NCBI RefSeq assembly: GCF_011386835.1
Contig: NC_088800.1
Location: 23,488,572-23,552,571, forward strand
Source of the DNA: Chrysemys picta bellii
Lineage: Eukaryota; Chordata; Testudines; Emydidae
Direction: 5' to 3'
Length of the DNA stretch: 64,000 bases
Below the pieces are notes generated by a model that saw only the letters and a program-made list of their open reading frames with translations, did no database searches and was not told where the DNA came from. The stretch's first letter is position 1, and each line of letters begins with the position of its first letter. A program made the position numbers and the translations under genes. This document shows, one piece after another, positions 12,599-24,573 of this stretch.

Positions 12599-13114
12599 TC
12601 TTCCTCATTTGTGGTGTCGAAAGAAGGCAAAGATACAAATACTCAACTCAATCTCTGCCTTAGCTTGAGCAAAAATTGGATATTTAATAATACGATGTCT
12701 GACTGTTGTAACCATTTCTCTCTGATGTGGGCCTGGCCCCAGTTATTCATGCCTTTGTGACCTCCACAGTGAAGTACTGAAATATTTAACTCATTCTGAG
12801 CATCACATAGGGCAAATATTTCTTATTGGTTAATAAAATTGAATATATTCGTAATATGGATGAATGAACATCTCAGTTTCAAAAAGACTTTTAATTTTGA
12901 TTTTATTATTATTTTAAAAAGTGGGTAGCTAACAAGTTTCAAGATTAAACAAGATAATCAAGACTCATCATGATAAAATGTAGCTATTTCAGTCTACATG
13001 AATTTTAAAGCTCTATGAAGTATCTGTTTTGCTTTTAAAACATCACAGATTTCATTCAGCATATGCAAAGGAGAGCTCTCTTGTAGAAATTATAGAAACA
13101 TTGATATAGGATTT

Positions 13115-13165
13115 CTGTTGCAACTGTGGGGAAAATGCATTTTATCCACAGTTTCATTGTTGCAC
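13115..13165. repeat. Imperfect palindrome
   Basis: CTGTGG..AAAATGCATTTT..CCACAG (13124-13151) is symmetrical apart from two central-flank mismatches. The symmetry carries on weakly into GTTGCAA on the left and TTGTTGCAC on the right. Confidence 0.7.
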
Positions 13166-13814
13166 AAATATTCATGAAAGTATTTCAAAATGTTTGTCAA
13201 GAACATTCAAATCAACAGCTAGAATTTTAAAAAAGTCAGTAATCTTTTAAACCCTCAGAGTATTTCATGTTAACATCACTGTACTTTAAAACTATTTACG
13301 ACCTTAAGGTTCTCTGCAATTTTTTGTAGCAAAATCACTAGAGAATGGAAGTTTGTGTCTTCTTATTAAAAATTTGCTGGCATTACATGTGGTGCACTAA
13401 TATTTGAAGTTCAGTTTGAAGTGGCAGCAGGTTGGTGGCCCAACAGAAAAAAATCATTTAAAAAGTTAAATACAACAATCCTTAGGTCATCTAGGCCTTA
13501 GCATTATGAGTTAGCCACTAATACTGTGTGTAAAAGTTACTGAACAATAATCAATGTACCCTTAATTTAACATTGTGGGAACATATCCAATTTTAGCATT
13601 GAAGATTTTTATCACTCTAAAATGGGATACAATCAAAACTATTCTTGTTCCTGCAAAATTCTCCTACAAATGATTATTTTGCCATTACACAACCAAACTC
13701 AGCTCTCTTATTGGCCAAAAGATGATGCATCTTGGAACAAATCCAGGAAGCATCATTTTAGTTTTATCAAGATATGATATTTGAAAATAAATTTATATTA
13801 ATTTTAAGTAAGAG

Positions 13815-14603
13815 TTGACGGTCATAGTTGTAGGGTAACTGCACTGTTTTCTCCTCTGTGGTCCCTCAAGAGCATCCACTAAAAGATGTCTGGCTCCTGG
13901 CCATCACCTCCACTGGTTGGAGACCTACATCTCATTCCCTTCTGAAAGGGGTTTTAAAGGCTGCACACCTGCATGATCCACACTGGGATAGCCCTAGCAA
14001 GCCAGTCTGTCTAAAAGCCCAATGCCTGTGCTTTGCTTTTACTTCAAGGGCTACAACCACTGTATTTCCTGTGGTTACGTCACAGCTCCTTCTCAGCAAG
14101 CACATTTATTCTTAAAGTAAAAGCATTACAACAAAAACACAGAAACAATAAACGAACCTATCCACATGCTAACCAGCTTACCACAACACCCCCTATTCCA
14201 ATATTGGGCTCTGGTAGGTAGGTGTCAGCCCTTCCAACCTCACAACTGGGTTTTCCTCTGGTTACAAGTTCAAATCATTCTTTAGATCAAGAACCAGAAC
14301 TAAGGCCCCAAGTAAGTTTAAGCTCAGGCTGTTTATCCAAAAGTTCTGTCTTTGTTTGTTGGTCTCTGGAGGCTCCAGTCAGAACCAGAATAGGAGAGCC
14401 TCCCCAGGAGGTGGTGCCTCCCTGGAGGTGTTATTTGCCTTGATCATCCCCTACTACTTTCCCTTCCTGGAGGAGCTGTGGTAGCCCTTCCCCCATGGAG
14501 TGCATACAATTCCTGGCACACAATTATACCCAAACCATCCACACATTTAATACAATATGATCTTGCCAAGATACTGCAGGAAGTTGCCCTCTCTGTCACG
14601 TTG
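13815..14603 (-). mobile_element. LTR-like repeat, copy A
   Basis: Shares a colinear series of blocks with the sequence at 51.88-52.75 kb: GTCAYAGTT..GGGYAACTGCAC at the left, AGCAAGCACATTTATTCTTA in the middle, TCTGGTAGG and TTACAAGTTCA, and GCAGGAARTTG..CTGTCAC at the right. On the minus strand this gives a TGACAG-type start and an AATAAA signal (complement of TTTATT), as in an LTR. No internal coding or primer-binding region adjoins, so it would be a solo LTR. The element type is inference; the kinship of the two copies is seen. Confidence 0.55.
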
Positions 14604-14871
14604 ACATGTATTGATTTGCTCATAAATAAATCTAGTGGTCATGAAATTGACAGGTTTTGTGATGATGTGGCCCTGGGCATGATGCCACCAGGCCTTTGTG
14701 CAACCTGCTACACACAGCTTGGGTAGGCCCCGATCCCAAGCCCATTGAAGACTCCAGTAGGCTTCTGATGAAGCCGCTAGTGCACCTCAGCAATAAGTCC
14801 TCGTCTTCAGTCCTAAGCCCACTAATTGTCCCAAAGTATGAGCTGCTTTTGTGATGTGCTACCTTGGGGAT

Positions 14872-14885
14872 CCGCCAGAGGGCAC
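14872..14885 (+). promoter_or_regulatory. CTCF-like motif
   Basis: CCGCCAGAGGGCAC matches the CTCF core CCASYAGRKGGCRS with one mismatch (G for A at position 3). It has the same orientation as the motifs at 12584 and 16242. Confidence 0.45.
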
Positions 14886-14999
14886 CTGACAGCTCTGCCC
14901 AGGCCAAACCCGTGGGTTCATTCAAATAGGAACGAATAAAGGAACATATAGGAAAGCATTCACTATCTGTGCCTTTTTAGGATCAATCTGTGTGAGTAT

Positions 15000-15460
15000 T
15001 GAGAGAGTCCCTCCCGGTTATCTGACAGCCGTGGTTTGCAAGTGCCCAGCGCTCGATCGCAGCATTGGGACAAATTTCCCTACAGCCCCATGCACCAGTT
15101 GGGACCGGAAACACCACTGTCTAGCTAGAGAATTCTCTCTCTTTCCCCTTCCTAATGAGTCTCCTATTAGCCTCACCCCCGAACTCATGGTCAAATTCGC
15201 ACGGCACCAGTAACGCGCTAAGCACCGCTTCCCACCCACTGGTTCTTCAGCATGTCCCTGCACCCGCCAGCCACTGACAGGCATTGCGGGGTCATGCTCC
15301 TGCCGGTGTCACAGCAATGGAAACGCTCTTCCTCCTCTGGAGTGACCATGGCTAGAGCCGCCAGGTCTAAAGTGGGCGGGAAGGGAGGGAAAGAGGCGGG
15401 AGGAGTTTGCGCGTGCGACATCCTCGCAGCCGGTTAGTTGCGCGCTGGCATTATACATAA
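15000..15460. promoter_or_regulatory. CpG- and GC-box-rich intronic block
   Basis: A sharply bounded CpG-rich segment. GC boxes appear near 15374-15400 (GTGGGCGGG, GAGGCGGGAGG), followed by GCGCGTGCGAC and TTGCGCGCTGGC, and it is flanked by AT-rich DNA. It looks like a small CpG-island promoter or enhancer. Open frames across it on both strands are short and have no known domain, so I do not call a gene. Confidence 0.4.
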
Positions 15461-16241
15461 CCGATGTTATTGTTGCTCCGGTATTAAAGAGGCGAACATC
15501 AGATTTCCGAATAAAAGTTCACTAGACTTGTAGGATTCATTGGAAGCATGAGGCCAATATGCTGCAGGGTGGGCCGTGAGCTCACCCCTCCTGTTCTTTA
15601 CCTCGTTTGACTTTATGGTACCGTACCATTGGTACGACATTTCCCTTCTTGCTTATAATGTCACCCACAAGCTTCCCCACGTGAGTCCTTCAGGAAACGC
15701 AACATGCAGAGTAGACAAAGATCTGCGAATAGAAATCACAATGGGGGAGCAGGCAGGTAACTGTCCAAAGTGCTGAAATTCAGAACCCTACCTCTGCACG
15801 AATTCTGGTCAGATGAGCTTATCAATCAAAACTCAATTTAGAACAAAAAAGGCAATAGACTCCTCCACCACATATAACCGAAGGCGCAGCGTTTGTTTTG
15901 CTTGAAAAATTAGTCTTCATTTCATAGATTCTCATTCACATGAACATTACTCCCTAAAGAAACAGGCAGAAAAGCTTTTCTTTCAAGCGACAGAAATGAA
16001 CATGTCCTCTCATTAGCAACTTGTTGGCAACCAGATGTTTGCAAAGTTTCGGGAAAGTTGTTCGTATTTTTGTATCTTAATTAGGACTTGATACATTCAG
16101 AGGCGATGACACGTGCTGCAGAAACAACAGATGCCTCTCTAGGAGAGGCTTCTCCAAATACCCCGCACCCATCAATTAGAACTCGCAACTAGTACAAAGA
16201 CCAGTTTGTACTTTACAGTTTTTCGCACTACCTACTGTTGG

Positions 16242-16255
16242 ACAGTAGATGGCGC
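16242..16255 (+). promoter_or_regulatory. CTCF-like motif
   Basis: ACAGTAGATGGCGC agrees with the CTCF core CCASYAGRKGGCRS except for the first base. It is the third motif in the same orientation within 3.7 kb. Confidence 0.5.
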
Positions 16256-19200
16256 GTGGCTTCTGAATAACAAGCACGGCTCAAACAAGGAAGAAAAATG
16301 TCCATTGAAATGTAGGGCAGCATGTTCATATTATGCATACAATATTTCTTTAATTTCTTGAGAGGAGATGTGAGAAATCTGCAGACAGTATGATGAAATT
16401 AACTGATTTCTTTCCATTCAGATTAGCGGATAGTCTTGTGTACAATGCACACACTTCACATGCGCACTATATATGTATGACAACATAACTATTGGGGATT
16501 AGTTTGTAGAAGAAATGATGAGCAGCAAAGTTCAACAGAAGTCTCGGGAACGGTGAGACTATGCAACCACTCGCTGTGTATGTTCTGAGGCTGTGTCTAT
16601 AAACTGGGGTCCCAATCAGGCTAGGGCCTCAGCCCCTCCAATTGCATGTGAATCTGTGACACCTCTTTTTGGAATAGTTGCAGCTGACTCTCCTTGCATT
16701 GCGTGCGGGTGGGATTTACCTGAGCTCACATTTCCTCGTCAAATCCCATTTCTTTAGTGGAAGGAAACAATCCCGGGTTCACATTAGACAAGAGGCCTTC
16801 CCCAAAAGGCCAGGAGCAGCTCCCATTTTGATGCAATCTCACATCGTCATCAAAATGGCAGTCCAGAAGAGAACCACCAGGGACAATCACATCCCCTTAA
16901 TATCACTCTTCCTCTTACAGTTTCTTTCTAAAATATCATTCCCTGCTCGGCCCCGTGTGTCTTTCAACTAACACGTGATTAATTACAAACAAACAAAAAT
17001 CTGAGCTGAATAATTACTAGGAAACCGTGGGAAAATGTCATTTGGGGGAAAGGAATATTTAAACATCTTTAAACACCTGTTGTGGCAACTAAAGGTTGTT
17101 ACTGACTAGCAAGGTAATCCCCAAATCCTCCCTTATTTGTTTACCACCCCCTCTCCCACAGCTTCCGGGCCCCGCATCCCAATGCGTTTCACTCCCAGCA
17201 CACTGTGATTTCAAAGGAGTTCTGCCAAGCCAAATAAATAACCACAGATGTGAAACATTTACAGTATGGCATGGCAGCATCTTAAAAAGAAACAGGGAAG
17301 ACCATTTTCAAATGAAACCGCTCCAGCGCAGCAAACCGGCATGGCTGTGGCTATAGTCAGGTTAACCCGTGTTGAACCCCTCCTTTTTTGCCACTGATTG
17401 CAAGTTATCTTTCTTCCTGGTTACACCGCTTTTGTACATTGGAACCAGGCAAGTCCCTTTCTCTGCTGGCCCTGCCCCTTTCGGGTGACAGACAATCCCG
17501 AAATGCTTTTTTGTTGCTCATAAGCAATAGACAATGAACCACAGAAGCAGGTACTTTGCCTGGGGAAAGTGCATGAAAACACGGCGAAAGTCAGGCCCTT
17601 AACTGGATCCAGCTCACGTCACAAGAATCAATCACATCCGTCAAACTTCGGGATTGGAAGAGAACCCCTTCAATTTCACCCCTTCGAGCCCCCTGGGCCC
17701 CTCACAGCAGCTCTCTGTATTTGCTGACAGTAACACAACGGGGTAACTAATCAAACCCACCGCACTGATGCCTTGCTATAGGTCATTTCAGGGAGCCATG
17801 TTGGCGTTGCTGCGTAAATGCCATGGCCTGCTCGCCCATCAGAGAGGCAGGGTGACCCAGATAGCCACGAGCCATGCCCTGAGCACTGCGTGTGTTTCTA
17901 ATCTCATATAGCAAGTTGCGGCTGCCCTGTGTTTAGCTGCCCCTGCTTCTAACTGCAGAATCCTCTGCAAGCCCGGCCCTGAGGAACGCGGTTACCTGTT
18001 GACACGCTACCCGAGAGCCAAGCAGTCCTTCAGTCCCTCCTTTGGATAAATATTAACAAAAAGCAAATGAGGCTGTGTATTAGCTGGTTATAAATCAATC
18101 AGGCTACAAGGACACCGACAACAAACAATCGCAGATTCTTCACTGGAGGACTTTCTCAGAGCACTTGTTACTAGCTGCCAGGGGAATGGGATTTCTGGTT
18201 CTGCCCTTATCATTTTGAGTCACTGGCTGCTGCTATCTGCTAAACCAGCCAGGGCGAATGCAGTTAACTTTATCTTATTTAAAAGGCTACTTCACAGCAA
18301 TCCCAGCGAAACCACAAAGCTGGTTGCTAACTGATACAACACGTGACCTGTAGGTAAATGGCAGCTAATGAGTTGTACTGGGGGGAAGCCGAGGCATCCT
18401 CTGAAATGCACAGGTGGGAACTTTACCCTCCCTCAAGATCAGAAAAGAAACGTGAATTAAAAAAAATCGCCTAGCCTCATTGCTTGTTTAGCCTCATAGG
18501 CTTGGAAGGTCCTAAAGACTTGATTCCCTTTAGCAATTAATTCATAAAACAAACACAGGAGGAGAAACCTTTCCCCAAAGTTCTCTTTCTAACAAGCAGC
18601 ACTTGTACAAGCTACAGAGATGTGTAAATACATGTCCACTTTGCAAGGCACAGGCCTATGCGCGTGGGATGGATTGTTTGATGATCAGACTGCAGGTGCG
18701 TCTCTTTTCAGTTTCCTTGAAGGGAGATTTGCAGTCTTTTAAAAACCCTACAATGATGGGCTCTTCATAACTAAAACAAGCAGCAAGACATTAATGTTAA
18801 ACCGAAAATCGATTAATGTGTCGTTATGATGCAAATATATTTATGCATAATCTCCACTGTGTAAATATTAAACAGATCTATAATGATGAACTAATTGCCT
18901 GCTCGTGTGACGATCTGCTAATATCAGAAATGCATCGACCTTTCCTTGCACGCGGTGAGTTTGCACACAGTAGTCTTCAGGGTAAGTGTTGCAAACGGCG
19001 TTCATTAGATTTCATATTTAATGGGAAAACTGCCCTGATTACAGTATTGATTTCTTTACAGTTAAATTGGTGAGAAATTCTCTCCGGTTTCCCAGGCTTC
19101 AGCTGAGTTGAGATTTAATTTCTTATGGAGGAAAACAAGTGAGAGGGGGGAAAAAGGCAAAGCAACGATTTTTTTTAAAAAATTAGGTTTCCGGAAGATA

Positions 19201-20640
19201 TTGACTGATTCCTGATATAGGAAGCAAAGTCACCCTGTGCCATGCAGCAGCGGGCAGCGCCCGTGGGCAAACCCTGCGTCTGCAATTTAGGGTGAGACAT
19301 TTGCAGAGGAAATGTTCCTTATATCCGAAAGCGCCCACCTTCCCTCCTTGGGCCCTGTAGCACTGGGGACCTGCTGTCTTCAGAGAAGAACTGGACTTTG
19401 TTTTCTCTAGCAATTGGAAATAAAATGCATCAGTGAAAGAGTCTATTTGAGAACAGGCTGCTAGGAAGCGGCCGTTTGGTAAATTCTCTGCTCTTCGGAC
19501 CACCTCGTTATGCAATAGATTTGGGGAGTTTTGTGTCAAAGGGAAACTCCGGTCCAGTCCCTGTACACTTGTAGCTTTCTCTTGTATTGTTCAGTTATTT
19601 CGAAATCTGATCTCACCTTAACGTTTTACCTTGTTAGCACTCTGGAGTGAGTCTACCTTGGCTGGGCAAGTGTATATGTGTGTGACTATGGTGTTCTTTT
19701 CAAAATACACCTTTCTGAAAGCATCATTTGGACAGATTCATTTCAGATCCTATACCCATCTCAAAGCGAAGTAGGCACATTTTTTTTTCTGGACTAGCTC
19801 CGTCGTTTCAAGCTTCACTCTTTCCAAAACTATTTTTTTTTCAAATCTACCTTGCACGTTCAAATAAATCGACATTCCGAGCCCAACAGATTGTAGATGG
19901 GCTCTAGCCTTTTATTAATATTAACAATAATAATTAATCCTTAACTTTCCCTTTTAAACATCAGGAAGGCAAAAAAGAAATCATCCCTGAAAGAATGTTT
20001 CTAAAACGGAAGGAGAAAAACGGGTAAATTGATAAATATGCAAAACTGAAGGGCAGAGAGAGGGGGGGAACAGACAAAGGAAAAGAGGATAGAGAGGAGA
20101 AGGAAGATGGGGTGAATAAAATGGAGGCTGGAAGAGGTCAGCTTTGCAATTAGCAGTTCTGCTTACATTTCGAGAGACAGCCCAGGAAGTGTCAAGACCT
20201 CAATACAGCTTCCATGTAACTACCAATTTTTCCTTTATTTGTCGGAGCTTCGGTGTAATCTGGGAGGTAAGAAACCCCCAGGGATCGCTGGAAGGGGCAA
20301 ATACTCAAGATAAAGTGCTGGACAAGACTGTGAAGCCTAAAATAACCAGGATTTTGTTTTCCTCCTTGTCGCCTTCTTGATGTTGGCTTTAAGAAACGCA
20401 TAGAAAATAAATAAAGAGTCTGACAGCCTGCTCGGGATATTAATCTGCTTGATAATTCTCTAAATGCCCGAGAGTGAGTTATAATTTGGACGTGAAATTT
20501 AATTTGCGTTGGCTAGAGTAATTTATGATATTTCGAATTGATGTTCATACATCAATATCAATCGGGGCAGATTTTTACCACTTAGTAAGATCATCACACA
20601 TTTAAAACCTGCACAAAATAAAATCGATAGTTTATGCATT
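16256..20640. other. Repeat-free intronic DNA
   Basis: I recognised no transposon, gene or RNA here. The texture is AT-rich with scattered TAATTA/ATTAAT and TGCAAAT-like words, consistent with regulatory non-coding DNA near a developmental gene. Candidate stretches for conservation are 16980-17060, 18040-18130 and 18790-19060. Confidence 0.4.
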
Positions 20641-21530
20641 TACAGCAGATTGCCTTTCTAGCAACGCCTGCATCCCTCCCAGCGCATGGCAGTCTGCCCT
20701 GGACGCGGGCACTTCGCATTACGGGGGCCAGCCCAAGAACTACCCAGCGCCCCCCCAAACGCCCACTGACCACCGGCGGGGTGCGGGGGGCAGCCGGGGG
20801 CTGTTCCGGGAGCCCACAGCGGGGGATGGGAGTGGCTGGCGTCCGCCCTGGAGAAGGCCCCGGCCCGGTGCGTGTGCGCGCCAGAGCCCCATCGATCGGG
20901 AATCAGCTCCATGTAAATAGACACGTGTTCCCGAGCCGTCCCTTCGCAGGCCCGAGCCGGCGCTGGGCTTCGCCTCCAGCCAGGCAGGTGCGGGGATCTC
21001 CGACGGATTTCACCTGCCCAGGACCCCCTCCTCTGTTCAGGGCAGGGGCAGGGCCCACGGCGGTGCCGCATCGCACAGTTTCCTGCTCCCCCGGGGTTCC
21101 CCACCAGTCCGGCCCCTGGCCGTAATGGGAGCGAGCGACCCCCACTGCCCGAGCTCTTCCAGGAAGCTGCTGCTTTGCTCTGTCCTGAGTCCGCGGCGAT
21201 TGTTGCCTCCCCCCGGTGGCAAGATAACCCGGGGGCCTCTCATGGCCCAGGGCTCCAGGTCTATCCCTCCCTATCTCCCCCTGCTCTCCCCCAGGCTCCG
21301 AGTCCTTCCTAAGGATTCTCCCCTCCCGTCGGGCAGTGCAAACCCCCCAGTGCCCGGGACCGGCTGCAACCCTGGGTCCGTAAGAATCCGCCCTGCGCCC
21401 CCTTCCCAATCCCACTCCGGTGCTGCTGTGCTGGGGCCCCGGAGGTCAATGCCAGGGCTAGGCGCTGAGCAGATCCCCATTAAGGAGCTGTAGCCCGGGG
21501 TCACAAGAGAGGCAGCAAGCCTGGAGCCAG
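20641..21530. promoter_or_regulatory. Intronic CpG island
   Basis: About 0.9 kb of strongly GC- and CpG-rich sequence starts abruptly after AT-rich DNA (for example 20750-20900 and 21180-21240). It explains the long overlapping open frames on both strands (up to 170 codons), none of which shows a recognisable protein domain. It lies about 3-4 kb downstream of exon 1, inside the intron. Confidence 0.6.
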
Positions 21531-23802
21531 AGAGTGGGTGTCCGGCAGAGCAGCCTGCATAAGGGATAGGAGCTCGAGCAGTGGCAATAAGCACACATCA
21601 GAGCCCCGGTTAATTAGGAGGCTCAACCGCTTCCAATCGCCAGCCCCTGCAGGGCCACACGCGAGACAGAAAAGGCACGGTGACTGGTCAGGAGAGGATC
21701 CGGATCTGTTTTTCAGATGCTAGCGGTCCTACAATATTTATAGGGGAGACTCAGGAACTTGTTACAAAGCCGGAAGGATTAAAAAATAAACAGTACAGCC
21801 AGAGCCCCGTTCCCTCCCCCAGGTCAGAATAGATGCTGTGTCTCCATGTCCATGTTTGCTTAAATTACCCTTAGGGATGGGGCTCTGTTTCCCTCGTGTG
21901 CAAATATCCAGCATTCAGGTTGGATTTGAAGGAGAGGGCGGAATAATGAGTCTTTGTCTTCCTAAAGAGATTATGGAGATCCACTTATACCCAGAGCTGT
22001 CCTGATGGGGCGGGCTGAAGGAGGAATTGGGTGGGGAGGGGGGTTGATTTGGGGCAGTATCGAACAATGCTGCCTGTTTCTCTGAATCTCTGGAAGTGCG
22101 GGAAATAGCTTGTCGATCCTACACTGCAGAAATCGGCCGTGCTGTATGCTCCCAGCTCCCATCTATCTTCTTTTCAGCAGCCCAGCCCGGCTTGGCATAA
22201 TTTCTTTCCAGATCATGCCAAGAAGGGGGCTCCAACATATTCTAATTCAAGTGGTTGTTTCCAGTATCGATCTATGTAAATAAGTGGAAATTCAGGTCGT
22301 CCAAATTGTCCTAAAAATACGCTCCAAATCGAAGTTCGCCCTGTCAATCGTTAAGGGGAGATCTAAGGCACCAACTCCATCCCTCCCCCCGCCTCCCGCC
22401 TGGACAGCCGCAGCAGGACTGGGATTTACCGTTCATGGGGTTTGTTATTGAGAGAGAGAGAGAATGGGATTTTCTAGCAGATCAGACCTGTGAAACCGAC
22501 TTGACTCTGGAGGAGTGAGAAAACAAGAAAATATCCAACATAGCCCGCCTCATCCGCCCCTCTTTATATAGAGAGACCATCTCCAGTTTAAGAGATAAAA
22601 GATCACTGCTGGACCCACTTTCTAATACGAGTGCAGGCTTCAAAGCCAAGCGAGCATAAGCATAGGAAAAGGAGGCGAGGAATCAAATTTGTAGCCCGTT
22701 TGGGGTCTCCGAAGACCCAGGGAGCATTTATTACCGTATTCATTCGACTGTTTAGGCAGAGGCGCAGACCCATTTGTGCACTGGAAAGAGAAGATTTGGC
22801 CCTTCCCTTTATTTTTGTCTGTGAAACGGATCATTGACCCTGACTCCAACTCGGATTGACTGTCTCGCATTCTCCAGGGACAAATTAATGGAGACCTATC
22901 AGTTAATTAACAAACCTTCACTCAAGGCACCACCATCATATTAAACGCGGGCTCGGTACTACGACTGAGTACAAGTTGGGGATGGGGGACAAAATAGAGA
23001 GAGAAACAAACGAAATGGATTGAAATGTTCTTACGCTGCTCCTTCGGGTCACAGCAGACAATACAGCCAGCCATTCCCTAGGAAGAAACTGAACTAACGA
23101 ATTATGGCCATGTTAATCCCAGGTGCTATTTCTGTTCGCCACAAGTTACTGAGCCAGTGCATAAATTGTGCATAACACATACTTATTCTCACGTGTATAT
23201 ACAGACTGGAACTATGTAAATTAAAACTCTGTGGACTAATGATACTTGTGATCATTTGCAATTTTGACCAATTCCATTCCTTCTCTTTAGCCCCAAGTTA
23301 CATTCCATAATTGTTTCATTTGTGTCAAAAAGCAAAGTTCTAAAATGCCTGATCCGCAATAAGCAGAATAGGAAACTAGCATCTGCTCCCCTTTCAACTT
23401 AGCTATTATCTCTTCACCCTTGTCACCAGGCTACTTTTGCTACAAAGTAGATCCATCGAAGTGTATAAAACGATTTATTATGAGGTTTTAGCTTCAATTT
23501 CCACAACACTTCACCGAAACATTTACATGGATTCTTTCTTTTTAAAATCCACACAGTCTGGGTTAACAAACCCCACAATTATCACGTAATAAACCCAGTT
23601 ACAACACGATCACACAAACACGAATATTTCGCTCTGGGCAGCCTTTTCTGATGCTCTTATTTCTTGTACAAGCAAATAAACCCAAAGAAACGCGACGAAA
23701 ACGTAGATGCAAACATATGGGTAACATCATTTAACAGAGAGGTCCTTGAAAAATTGTGAAGCCTCACCTAAGTCTCCACCATTGGGTTTTCCAACACTTC
23801 AA
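21531..23802. other. Repeat-free intronic DNA
   Basis: Mixed composition with a short GA run at 22448-22463. No gene or transposon was recognised. Confidence 0.4.
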
Positions 23803-23878
23803 GAGTGAGTGAGAGAGAGTGAGTGTGTGTGTGTGTGTGTGTGTGTAAGAGGCAGAGACAGTATACACACACACACAC
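23803..23878. repeat. GT microsatellite facing an AC microsatellite
   Basis: GAGT/GA repeats (23803-23823) pass into an uninterrupted GT tract (to 23846). After an 18-base spacer (AAGAGGCAGAGACAGTAT) comes an AC tract (about 23865-23878). The two tracts are complementary and can pair. Confidence 0.9.
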
Positions 23879-24571
23879 CGAATGTTAAGTTTGAAAGCAA
23901 TTTTATATACAACAGCTGAGTTCAGTTCTGTGTGCTGGTCAGTTGGCTGTACCTCATATCAGAGGGCATTTGCAAATATACCAATATGGAGATGGACAAT
24001 AACAGGAAATATCTATCTAATACGGGCCTGATCCGTATTTCATGGGCACTCCAAAATTTCCACTAGCTTTTGCTCCTCTGTGCACCTGCTAGTTGATGTA
24101 CATATACATGCAATGTTGTGTACAGTTCACAGGTATAAACATGTAGGCGTTACATGTCTATATAGTAAGACTTGACTGGGTAGATTTTGATCCTGTGGGT
24201 GTCACAGTACACAGCATGACCCCCCACACCTCAGTTTCTCTCCCCTAGCCCCAGACACGCACACTGGCATCACAGCACCTCACCATCCTAGCATATCATT
24301 GTTTAGGAACGGGGACGACGGTGCAAATAAATCAAACGTTCCCCTTTCATGTGAAGGAGCTAGAAGGGAAATCCAGTGGGAATGTCAGACTTGAAAGGGA
24401 GAGACATATTGCACTGGAAAGAAACAAAAAATACAAGGTGTGATGTGACCTGTGATACGTATCTGCACATACGTATTGGAATGGGCTTTTCCTGGGCAAG
24501 CAGCTACACAGCTCTGAGATCCCTGTCTGCCTTGCCCCCTCCCCCCCCCACAGCAGTAATCGCTGAGGCTC

Positions 24572-24573
24572 AC
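24572..24573 (-). other. ONECUT1: Splice donor of ONECUT1 exon 1
   Basis: On the minus strand the sequence reads GCTAGCAG|GTGAGCCTCAG, a near-consensus GT donor. It interrupts the codon after Leu-Ala (phase 1), just after the CUT domain, which is the known exon 1/exon 2 boundary of Onecut genes. In-frame translation beyond it loses all similarity to Onecut proteins. Confidence 0.93.

Larger units (their letters stand above)
11626..13814. other. Intronic DNA with possible conserved non-coding stretches
   Basis: AT-rich sequence with no recognisable transposon. It includes the CTCF-like site at 12584 and the palindrome at 13115-13165. Several segments (12240-12560, 12850-13400) have the homeodomain-type AT-rich texture typical of developmental enhancers, but conservation cannot be judged from one sequence. 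Confidence 0.35.
1..24573 (-). other. ONECUT1: ONECUT1 intron 1 (partial)
   Basis: This is inferred from the exon 1 donor at 24573 and from failing to find the homeodomain exon (expected FFMNARRR and KRPSKELQI codons on the minus strand) anywhere to its left. Human ONECUT1 has a single long intron of more than 20 kb, so a partial intron of this size is normal. No other exon was recognised. The repeats and regulatory candidates within it are listed separately. Confidence 0.75.

Noticed and set aside
20634..21594. Long overlapping frames (107-170 codons) on both strands
   Set aside because: They occur in nearly all frames of a CpG island and show no domain; base composition explains them.
1..24571. 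ONECUT1 homeodomain exon
   Set aside because: I looked on the minus strand for the FFMNARRR and homeodomain core codons and for a matching acceptor and found none; it is taken to lie outside the window.
24347..24573. Extension of the ONECUT1 open frame past residue 359
   Set aside because: It lies beyond a strong GT donor at the conserved exon boundary, and the sequence loses all Onecut similarity; it is intron read-through.
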